Assembly (NCBI GenBank): GCA_934402055.1
Contig: CAKRTC010000006.1
Coordinates: 1-64,000, forward strand
Reading direction: 5' to 3'
Length of the DNA: 64,000 nt
Source of the DNA: an uncultured Lachnospiraceae bacterium
Lineage (GTDB): Bacteria > Bacillota > Clostridia > Lachnospirales > Lachnospiraceae
Part shown: piece after piece, positions 54,585 through 61,586 of the stretch
Layout of the letters: each line of letters begins with the position of its first letter
Numbering within the stretch: position 1 is the stretch's first letter
Notes under the pieces: generated by a model
Told to the model about the DNA's origin: nothing
What the model saw: the letters and a program-made list of their open reading frames with translations, nothing else
Database searches by the model: none
Program-made: the position numbers and the translations under genes

Positions 54585-54631
54585 GGAAGGTCTTCGATGG
54601 AGGATTAAATAAGTCTGTATCGAAGCCTTCC
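54585..54631 (+). other. Intercistronic hairpin between dctP and dctQ
   Basis: GGAAGG-T-CTTCGAT pairs with ATCGAAG-CCTTCC (54585-54598 and 54619-54631) with one bulged T and a 20-base loop. No T-run follows. It could protect the dctP mRNA 3' end and reduce downstream expression, so that binding protein exceeds permease. Confidence 0.65.
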
Positions 54632-54721
54632 TTATAAGAACCGATGATGTTGTATACGGACGAATTCAGTATACAAGCTGAATCGTTCTTCGCAAGATAC
54701 CGGGGTTTTGGGGGGTATTTG

Positions 54722-55198
54722 ATGAAAAAAGCAGAAGACATCTTATTAAAGGTGACAGGCTGGTTTATGGCAGCATTGATATTTGCCATGATGGTGGATG
54801 TATTTGCAGCCGTAATATCAAGATATGTATTGAAGAGTTCCATACCTTTTGCAGAGGAGCTTGGAAGATACATATTCGTATGGATAACATTTACAGGAAT
54901 GGCGAGATGCGTTGCTACCGACAAGCATGTAGCACTGGATCTTCTGTCGCATGCACTTCACGGTGGCAAGAAGAAGGCATGGGAACTTGCAATTAATGTT
55001 ATATCGATGGTTTTCTTTGGATTTATCACATGGTCGGGAGTTATGCTCTGCATGGTAGGAGCCAAGCAGAAGAGCCCTACTATGAGAATCCCTATGCAGT
55101 ATATGTATGTGATCATACCTATCTGCGGAATACTCAGTCTGTTCTTCCTTATAATGAAGATCAGCAGACTTCTTAAGAAAGAGGAGGCGGCAGCATGA
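54722..55198 (+). CDS. dctQ: TRAP transporter small permease subunit
   Basis: 158 residues, four membrane segments (near 13-35, 50-70, 85-105, 125-148). IPFAEELGRYIFVWITFTGMARCVATDKHVALDLL is the DctQ signature. ATG 54722 follows GGGGGG; the in-frame extension upstream is not needed. It overlaps dctM by 4 bases. Confidence 0.9.
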   Translation: MKKAEDILLKVTGWFMAALIFAMMVDVFAAVISRYVLKSSIPFAEELGRYIFVWITFTGMARCVATDKHVALDLLSHALHGGKKKAWELAINVISMVFFGFITWSGVMLCMVGAKQKSPTMRIPMQYMYVIIPICGILSLFFLIMKISRLLKKEEAAA

Positions 55199-56457
55199 TA
55201 GGAGTACTCTTATTCGGAATATTCTTCGTATTCCTGTTCTTCGGACTTCCGGTAGGCTTTGCACTCGGTGTGGCATGTATCGGAGGTGTAGCATATGGAA
55301 ACTACCCTGTCAGCATACTGACACAGAGATTTTTCACAGCGGTAGATTCATTCCCGCTTATGGCTATTCCGCTCTTTATGCTTGCAGGAGCAATCATGGG
55401 ACACGGCGGAATTACCAAGAGAATTATTGATTTTGCTCTTTGCTTTGTAGGACATATCAGAGGCGGACTTGCCATGGTTGTTGCCATTACAGGTATTATC
55501 ATGGGAGGTATCTCAGGTTCGGGTGTTGCCGATGCTGCTGCTATCGGTGCAATCATGGTTCCTGAGATGTCAAAGAGAAAATACGACAGACCGTTTTCCG
55601 GTGCGTTGTGTGCATGCTGCGGTTCGATAGGACTTATTATTCCTCCTTCGATCGCAATCATCATCTATGCTACTACCGCAAATGTTTCTATCGGTGATCT
55701 CTTTATGGCAGCTTATGCTCCGGGTATATGTATAGGTGTGGGATTCCTGCTCTTCTGCTATATCATCGGACGTATAAAGCATTATCCTAAGGGAGAGAGA
55801 GTAGCAAAGGGGGAGACATGGCGCAGATTTAAGGATGCCGTATGGGCACTCCTTATGCCTCTTATCATAGTATTCGGTATCAGGGGCGGAATCTTTACAG
55901 CAACCGAGGGCGGAGCTGTTATCAGTGTGTATGGACTTCTCGTAGGTATGTTCATCTATAAGGAGATCACTATCAAGGATCTTCCGGCAGTACTGCTTGA
56001 GGCTGCCGAGAGTACAGCTACCATAGGTACAATTATCTGTGCGACGACCCTGTTCAGCTGGCTTCTTACAAGTGAGCAGATACCGGCTAAGATTACAAAC
56101 TGGCTGATAAGCCTTACAAGCAACAAGTATCTGCTGCTCCTGCTTATAAATGTGCTTCTGCTTATAACAGGTATGTTTATCGATTCGGGTCCGGCTATCA
56201 TGCTTCTTGCACCTATCCTTTGCCCTGTAGCTACTTCACTCGGAGTTAACCTTGTTCAGTTCGGACTTGTTATGGTTATCAACCTTACAATAGGACTGCT
56301 TACACCTCCGGTAGGAACTGCTATGTATGTAGGATCGAACGTGGCGGGTGTACCTATCAAGGACATATCGCGAGCGTTGCTGCCGTTTATAGGAATCATG
56401 TTTGCGGTATTGATGCTCGTAACTTATGTGCCGGCATTTACAGGCTGGGCATTTTAA
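55195..56457 (+). CDS. dctM: TRAP transporter large permease subunit
   Basis: 420 residues, about 12 membrane segments. LFFGLPVGFALGVACIGG, FPLMAIPLFMLAGAIMGHGGITKRIIDFA, GGISGSGVADAAAIGAIMVPEM, CGSIGLIIPPSIAIIIYA and GLLTPPVGTAMYVGSNVAGV are characteristic of DctM. Together with DctP and DctQ it forms a sodium-driven uptake system for an organic acid. The operon ends at a terminator 29 bases later. Confidence 0.95.
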   Translation: MIGVLLFGIFFVFLFFGLPVGFALGVACIGGVAYGNYPVSILTQRFFTAVDSFPLMAIPLFMLAGAIMGHGGITKRIIDFALCFVGHIRGGLAMVVAITGIIMGGISGSGVADAAAIGAIMVPEMSKRKYDRPFSGALCACCGSIGLIIPPSIAIIIYATTANVSIGDLFMAAYAPGICIGVGFLLFCYIIGRIKHYPKGERVAKGETWRRFKDAVWALLMPLIIVFGIRGGIFTATEGGAVISVYGLLVGMFIYKEITIKDLPAVLLEAAESTATIGTIICATTLFSWLLTSEQIPAKITNWLISLTSNKYLLLLLINVLLLITGMFIDSGPAIMLLAPILCPVATSLGVNLVQFGLVMVINLTIGLLTPPVGTAMYVGSNVAGVPIKDISRALLPFIGIMFAVLMLVTYVPAFTGWAF

Positions 56458-56485
56458 TCAAAATATTTGAATATGCTTATATCGG

Positions 56486-56516
56486 TATCGGGGAGTCGTC
56501 AGGCTCCCCGATATTA
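56486..56516 (+). terminator. Terminator after dctM
   Basis: Stem TATCGGGGAG / CTCCCCGATA (56486-56495 and 56504-56513), 8-base loop, followed by TTATTTA. Confidence 0.75.
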
Positions 56517-56520
56517 TTTA

Positions 56521-56732
56521 CTCATAGGAAATTGCGTTCTATGAGATAATAAACGCATCACGGGATGTGCGCTCTCGCAAAGGAAAAATGTCGCAATCCG
56601 GTTTCGAAAAATAAAAAAAATTATATTTTTGAAAGCGGACGCTTACATATATTGCCGGCAGACAGTATAATAAAAGCATCAAGGCAGTTTCAAGAAATGA
56701 AAAAATTTCAATTTTTGAAAGCGGGTGACTAT
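56521..56732. repeat. Repeat-like spacer before the second AAA_14 ATPase
   Basis: CTCATAG...CTATGAG hairpin with GAAATTGCGT (56528-56537), the same core as at 18816-18825. ATTTTTGAAAGCGG occurs at 56625-56638 and again at 56711-56724, just before the ATPase start. No gene is convincing here, though an open frame runs through it. Confidence 0.5.
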
Positions 56733-57929
56733 ATGAAAATAATAACGAGGGAAAAATATCTCAATAGAATAATTGAACTGAATGGCACTCCTGATATCAA
56801 GATCATTACGGGCATTCGTCGATCCGGTAAATCCAAACTGATGCAGGCATATATTAAGTATCTGAAAAGCAATTTTGAAAACATCAACATTATCTTCATT
56901 GACTTTATGGATTTAGCGTATGAAGAAATCAAGGAATACCATGCCTTACATGCCTATGTGGAAGAACATTATCAGGAAAGCAAAACGAACTATCTGTTTG
57001 TAGATGAAGTACAGATGTGTCCAAAGTTTGAGTTGGCAATCAATAGCCTATACTCCAAGGGAAAATATGACATCTATGTAACAGGCTCTAATGCTTTCCT
57101 GTTGAGTGCGGATCTGGCAACTCTGTTTACCGGACGATATATTGAAATTCATGTGTTTCCTTTCAGCTTCCGGGAATATTGCCAATATTATGATGATATC
57201 AGCGATAAAGATAAGCTTTTTGAGGATTACACAATCAAGGGTGGTTTAGCCGGTTCTTATGCTTACAGAACAGAAAAAGACAGAACAAACTATATTAATG
57301 AAGTCTATGAAACCATCGTCACAAGAGATCTGGTACAGAAGTACGCTTTGCCGGACACTTTTGTTTTACAACGTCTGAGCGAGTTTCTTATGGATAACAT
57401 CAGCAACCTGACTTCTCCTAATAAGGTCAGTCAGTTGCTTACAGCAAATGAGACTCCGACAAATCATGTTACCATCAGCAGATACATTAAATATCTGTGC
57501 AATGCTTTTGTATTTTATGATATTAAGAGATACGATATCCGTGGCAAGAAATACCTTGAAAGTTCCGAGAAGTTCTATTTGTGTGACAACGGTATTCGAT
57601 ATGCAATACTCGGAAGCAGAAATATGGATTATGGCAGAGTATATGAAAATATCGTTTGCATCGAACTCCTTCGCCGCGGGTACGATGTTTATGTCGGCAA
57701 GCTCTACCAAAAGGAAATAGACTTTGTTGCTCAGAGAGGCAGTGAGAAGATTTATATTCAGGTAAGCGACAACATTTCCGGACAGGAAACATTTGAGAGA
57801 GAATGCTCTCCTCTGCTTCAGATTCGAGATGCTTATCCGAAAATGATTATTGCTCGAACAAAACATCCGAAATATAGCTATGAAGGAATCGAGATTTATG
57901 ATATAGCTGATTGGTTGCTGGAAGAATGA
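56733..57929 (+). CDS. AAA_14/DUF4143 family ATPase (second of three)
   Basis: 398 residues from ATG 56733 (in-frame ATG 56697 also possible). Walker A TGIRRSGKS (26-34), Walker B YLFVDEVQMC, YVTGSNAFLLSADLATLFTGRYIEI. The C-terminal DUF4143 part contains KEIDFVAQRGSEKIYIQVSD, again lacking the Lys of the E-x-K nuclease motif. A/T-rich codon use compared with the TRAP genes. The closest relative in the window is the gene at 19822 (shared GIRRSGKS, TGSNA, IQV). Role unknown. Confidence 0.85.
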   Translation: MKIITREKYLNRIIELNGTPDIKIITGIRRSGKSKLMQAYIKYLKSNFENINIIFIDFMDLAYEEIKEYHALHAYVEEHYQESKTNYLFVDEVQMCPKFELAINSLYSKGKYDIYVTGSNAFLLSADLATLFTGRYIEIHVFPFSFREYCQYYDDISDKDKLFEDYTIKGGLAGSYAYRTEKDRTNYINEVYETIVTRDLVQKYALPDTFVLQRLSEFLMDNISNLTSPNKVSQLLTANETPTNHVTISRYIKYLCNAFVFYDIKRYDIRGKKYLESSEKFYLCDNGIRYAILGSRNMDYGRVYENIVCIELLRRGYDVYVGKLYQKEIDFVAQRGSEKIYIQVSDNISGQETFERECSPLLQIRDAYPKMIIARTKHPKYSYEGIEIYDIADWLLEE

Positions 57930-57998
57930 ATATTGCGAGCGAGTGGCTACAGATACGATCGATAATGTCGGCAGGGATATGATTTCGGAATTGCACTT

Positions 57999-58172
57999 GT
58001 GATTTTCCATAGAATGAATATAATAAAAATGTGATTACAAACACGAAAATATCAATAATAATGTGAATGTAATCACGGATTTATTAATAAAAATGTGATT
58101 ATAATCACACATTTATTAATAATAATGTGATAGAAGCCACTGAAACAATAATAATAGTGTGAAAGGGGAATT
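57999..58172. repeat. 32-bp-period array of palindromic GTGA...TCAC sites
   Basis: GTGA occurs at 57999, 58031, 58063, 58095, 58127 and 58159, exactly 32 bases apart. The middle copies form palindromes: GTGATTACAAACAC (58031-58044), GTGAATGTAATCAC (58063-58076), GTGATTATAATCAC (58095-58108, perfect) and GTGATAGAAGCCAC (58127-58140). AATAATAAT or AATAAAAAT precedes the copies from 58031 on. The last repeat runs into the ribosome-binding site of the next gene. Probably a multi-site operator or nucleation array. Confidence 0.85.
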
Positions 58173-58173
58173 T

Positions 58174-59511
58174 ATGGAACGATTTATTTTGAAAAAGTTG
58201 CTGGACTGGAAGAATTCTCCTTATCGGAAACCTCTGATACTAAAAGGGGTACGTCAGGTCGGAAAAACCTGGATATTAAAAGAATTCGGCAAACGATATT
58301 ATGAAAACACTGCTTATTTCAACTTTGATGAAAATGAGGAGTATAAACAATTCTTTGAAACGACTAAAGATGTCAATCGCATCTTGCAAAATTTGATGTT
58401 GGTAAGCGGTCAGAAGATCATTCCGGAAAAAACACTCATTATTTTTGATGAGATACAGGACTGTCCTAAAGTTCTCAATTCGATGAAGTATTTTTGTGAG
58501 AATGCACCGGAGTATCATATAGCCTGTGCAGGATCATTGCTGGGAATTGCTTTGGCAAAGCCATCTTCATTTCCGGTAGGCAAGGTCAACTTCATGCAGA
58601 TCGATCCTATGACATTTTCAGAATTTCTGATTGCCAACGGAGATGAAAATCTCGTTACGTATATGCAAAGTGTGGATAAGATCGAGCCTATCCCGGATGC
58701 ATTCTTCAATCCTTTATACGAGAAATTGAAGATGTACTATGTTACAGGAGGAATGCCTGAATCAGTACTGATGTGGACCGAGGCACGAGATGTTTCAGCT
58801 ATGCAGGAAGTTTTGTCCGGTATTATCAGTGCATATGAGCGTGATTTTGCAAAACATCCCAGTATCAGTGAATTTCCAAAGATTTCGATGATTTGGAAGT
58901 CTATTCCGTCTCAGCTGGCAAGGGAAAACAAGAAGTTTATTTACAAGGTCGTTAAGGAGGGGGCGAGAGCCCGTGAATATGAGGATGCATTGCAATGGTT
59001 GGTTGATGCCCGGCTGGTGTATAAGATATATCGCAGTTTGGCTCCGGGCTTGCCGATAGCAGCCTACGATGACCTCTCAGCCTTTAAAATATATTTGGTG
59101 GATGTTGGATTACTTCGGAGCCTCGCACAGTTGTCACCGACAGTATTCGGCGAAGGAAATCGCCTATTCACAGAATTTAAAGGTGCATTGACCGAAAATT
59201 TTGTACTTCAGAGCTTGATTACGCAGTTTGAAGTGACTCCGAGATACTGGGTGCAAACAAATCCTCCTTATGAGATTGACTTTCTTCTCCAAAGAGAAAA
59301 TGATATTTTTCCGATTGAAGTTAAATCCGAAACCAATATAACAGGCAAGAGTCTGAAGAAATTTAAGGAGCTTTTCCCGGATAAAGTCAGACTCAGAGTA
59401 CGTTTTTCTATGGAAAATCTTAAACTTGATAATGATGTGCTGAATATTCCATTGTTCATGGCAGACCAAACAGATAAGCTGATAGGTATGGCATTAGAGT
59501 GCGGAAACTGA
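58174..59511 (+). CDS. AAA_14/DUF4143 family ATPase with intact E-V-K motif (third of three)
   Basis: 445 residues from ATG 58174, preceded by AAAGGGG. Walker A KGVRQVGKT (24-32), Walker B LIIFDEIQDCP, CAGSLLGIAL (sensor), and YYVTGGMPESVLMW. The C-terminal PD-(D/E)xK-like core is YEIDFLLQRENDIFPIEVKSE, with E-V-K intact, unlike the two sister proteins. It belongs to a different subgroup (long form) of the family. Directly downstream of the 32-bp array, which may control it. Confidence 0.87.
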   Translation: MERFILKKLLDWKNSPYRKPLILKGVRQVGKTWILKEFGKRYYENTAYFNFDENEEYKQFFETTKDVNRILQNLMLVSGQKIIPEKTLIIFDEIQDCPKVLNSMKYFCENAPEYHIACAGSLLGIALAKPSSFPVGKVNFMQIDPMTFSEFLIANGDENLVTYMQSVDKIEPIPDAFFNPLYEKLKMYYVTGGMPESVLMWTEARDVSAMQEVLSGIISAYERDFAKHPSISEFPKISMIWKSIPSQLARENKKFIYKVVKEGARAREYEDALQWLVDARLVYKIYRSLAPGLPIAAYDDLSAFKIYLVDVGLLRSLAQLSPTVFGEGNRLFTEFKGALTENFVLQSLITQFEVTPRYWVQTNPPYEIDFLLQRENDIFPIEVKSETNITGKSLKKFKELFPDKVRLRVRFSMENLKLDNDVLNIPLFMADQTDKLIGMALECGN

Positions 59512-59605
59512 TTATTTAATTAGCTTGCGATAAATCGTATGCTTATACATCAACAATTATGGTACAATATCCTATAATTATGCAATCGGATAAGCACTAA
59601 TCACT

Positions 59606-59641
59606 ATGAACGACACAAGCAGTAAAGCAACAGCCGTTTAA
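59606..59641 (+). pseudogene. Decapitated start of the downstream glycosyltransferase gene
   Basis: ATGAACGACACAAGCAGTAA plus the following AG (59606-59627) equals 60369-60390, the first 22 bases of the DUF4422 gene. After it the frame ends at once (Ala-Thr-Ala-Val-stop). TACAAT (59563-59568) and TATAAT (59573-59578) lie upstream as possible -10 elements. Read as the original gene start cut off by the MNT-HEPN segment. Confidence 0.6.
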
Positions 59642-59670
59642 CAGATCTCGGAGGGAATACTACGGATACT

Positions 59671-59967
59671 TTGTTTGAGAATACCGGAATAAAACAAAAG
59701 GTCATAGATGAGATCATCGACTTGGCCAAACAATATGATATTCATAAAGTAATACTCTTCGGTTCGAGAGCCAGAGGCGACTACAAGGAACGCAGTGATA
59801 TCGACATAGCCTTCAGCGGAGGCAAAGCCGCAGCTTTTATGCTGGATGTAGATGAAAAGACATCAACATTGCTGGAATTTGATATCATTGACTTGGATAA
59901 ACCGGTGCAAAGTGGATTATTGGATTCGATAATGAATGAAGGAAAAGTGTTGTATGAGAAAGTTTGA
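59671..59967 (+). CDS. mntA: MNT-type nucleotidyltransferase (antitoxin of a MNT-HEPN pair)
   Basis: 98 residues. The motif GSRARGDYKERSDID (31-45) fits GSx10DxD exactly; this minimal nucleotidyltransferase family adds AMP to its partner HEPN toxin. TTG start with GGAGGG 14-20 bases upstream; no ATG is available in frame. It overlaps the HEPN gene by 14 bases. Sits in a segment bounded by a 22-base direct repeat. Confidence 0.85.
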   Translation: MFENTGIKQKVIDEIIDLAKQYDIHKVILFGSRARGDYKERSDIDIAFSGGKAAAFMLDVDEKTSTLLEFDIIDLDKPVQSGLLDSIMNEGKVLYEKV

Positions 59968-60343
59968 CAATTTCAAATCTGCCTTAGCAAATATGGAAGA
60001 TATCTATTCTTGCGAGGAACCATACAGCAATGTGGAAATTGCAGGGATGGTAGGACTGTATGAAATATGTTTTGAGCAGGCATGGAAGGCAATGAAGGAA
60101 ATATTGCAGAACAACGGATATGCCGAAGGTGCAACAGGCTCTCCGAAAACCATACTCAAGACAGCGTACAAGGCCGGGATGATAAGCGATGAAGAGATAT
60201 GGATGGCAGCGCTTATATCAAGAAATAATGTTGCACATGCGTACAATGAAGCTATAGCACTGGATATAATCAAGCAGGCCAAGGAAAAATACTATGATAT
60301 GTTTGTCACTTTGGAACAGGCGATAGAGCGAGAGTGGCTGTAA
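59954..60343 (+). CDS. hepT: HEPN-family toxin/nucleotidyltransferase partner
   Basis: 129 residues, all-helical HEPN fold of the HI0074/nucleotidyltransferase substrate-binding family. The RNase motif Rx4HxY is present as RNNVAHAY: Arg90, His95 and Tyr97, the Tyr being the residue AMPylated in characterised MNT-HEPN systems. ATG 59954 follows GAAGG. Gene order MNT then HEPN with overlap is the usual arrangement. Confidence 0.87.
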   Translation: MRKFDNFKSALANMEDIYSCEEPYSNVEIAGMVGLYEICFEQAWKAMKEILQNNGYAEGATGSPKTILKTAYKAGMISDEEIWMAALISRNNVAHAYNEAIALDIIKQAKEKYYDMFVTLEQAIEREWL

Positions 60344-60368
60344 GCCTGCGACAAAAGATAATCAAGTA

Positions 60369-61499
60369 ATGAACGACACAAGCAGTAAAGAAAAAATTAA
60401 TATATTCATAGCCTGCCACAAGCCAAGCTATGTACCGGATAATCCTTTGCTTTATCCGGTACAGGTCGGTGCCGAGCTTACGGATAAGCGCCTTAAAGGC
60501 ATGCAGCCCGATAACGAGAGTGACAACATCTCGGCCAAGAACCCATATTACTGCGAGCTTACGGCGCAGTACTGGGCGTGGAAGCATGCAGACTGCGATT
60601 ATTACGGTTTCTTTCATTACAGGAGATACCTTGCATTCGACAAGGTATGCGAGGTGCAGGCAGACGGAAGTATAGATGGAAAGCGCATAACCCCCTATAT
60701 CGAACTCGACAATGTCTGGGATGATCTCTCCTGCCACAAAATTGACGAGAAATCGATGCGTGAGCTGATAAGGGACTATGATATACTTACCGTGTACAGA
60801 GAACGCATCAATACGAGCGTGTACGAGCAATACTGCAGATATCACAACAGGGCGTGTCTCGACAAGGCGATAGAGATACTTAAGGCAAGGCATCCGGAGT
60901 ACAGCACTGCGGCAGACAGATATATGTCTTCGCATGAAGTATACTATATGAATATGTACATAATGCGTAAGGACATATTCCGTGAGTACATGAGTTGGCT
61001 CTTTGATATACTTGAGGAGTACGAGCGATGCGCGGGTATGTATCTTAGCTCGGAGGCTGCCTATGATACTGTAAATGTATCCGGCTGCGAGCTTCCGAAA
61101 GCTGATATTGATGCAGCGGTAGAGCTTAAGGCTGATGTAAATGCATCCGCCGATAAGGCGGCAGCCGGAATTAAGGATACAGACAGCAAAACAGCTACAG
61201 ACTCACAGCAGGGCAGAGATGACGGACATGGACTTATCGAGCCGCGTATCATGGGCTTCCTTGCAGAACGCCTCTTCGGCATATACTATACCTACAAGTT
61301 AAACCAAGGAGCAAAGTGCGGAGAACTAAGATACATCAAGTTCTACAACACCGATCCTGATGCCAAGACAAGCACTACCGAGATAAGGAGCTTCAGCGTA
61401 GGACCGCTTAAGCTCAAGATAGACATGCGTAAGCTCAACCGCCTCTTCCCTGCAGGCAGCAGACGAAGGATGCTGATCAGGGGATTGATGCTGAGATAA
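60369..61499 (+). CDS. DUF4422 glycosyltransferase
   Basis: 376 residues, starting with the 22-base sequence also found at 59606. NIFIACHKPSYVPDNPLLYPVQVGAEL, KNPYYCELTAQYWAWKHADCDYYGFFHYRRYLAFD and YYMNMYIMRKDIFREYMSWLFDILEEYE are DUF4422 hallmarks, found in capsule and exopolysaccharide loci. An Ala/Asp/Lys-rich insert spans about 247-285, just before GLIEPRIMGFLAERLFGIY. No Shine-Dalgarno fits well upstream. Acceptor and donor unknown. Confidence 0.85.
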   Translation: MNDTSSKEKINIFIACHKPSYVPDNPLLYPVQVGAELTDKRLKGMQPDNESDNISAKNPYYCELTAQYWAWKHADCDYYGFFHYRRYLAFDKVCEVQADGSIDGKRITPYIELDNVWDDLSCHKIDEKSMRELIRDYDILTVYRERINTSVYEQYCRYHNRACLDKAIEILKARHPEYSTAADRYMSSHEVYYMNMYIMRKDIFREYMSWLFDILEEYERCAGMYLSSEAAYDTVNVSGCELPKADIDAAVELKADVNASADKAAAGIKDTDSKTATDSQQGRDDGHGLIEPRIMGFLAERLFGIYYTYKLNQGAKCGELRYIKFYNTDPDAKTSTTEIRSFSVGPLKLKIDMRKLNRLFPAGSRRRMLIRGLMLR

Positions 61500-61586
61500 G
61501 GCAATGCCGCAGATAAATCAGGCAGAAACGATAATGCCGATATATGCAGGAAATAAAAAATCGGGGAAACTAATTTATACAATTAA

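Noticed and set aside
56565..56732. Extended N-terminus of the second AAA_14 ATPase
   Set aside because: The residues upstream of 56733 come from repeat-like spacer; family members begin at the equivalent of MKIITREKYL.
57999..58172. CRISPR array
   Set aside because: The 32-bp units are contiguous and similar throughout; there are no unique spacers alternating with identical repeats and no cas genes nearby.
59606..60390. Transposon target-site duplication
   Set aside because: 22 bases is long for most transposons, and there are no terminal inverted repeats or transposase; insertion with duplication is kept only as a general model.
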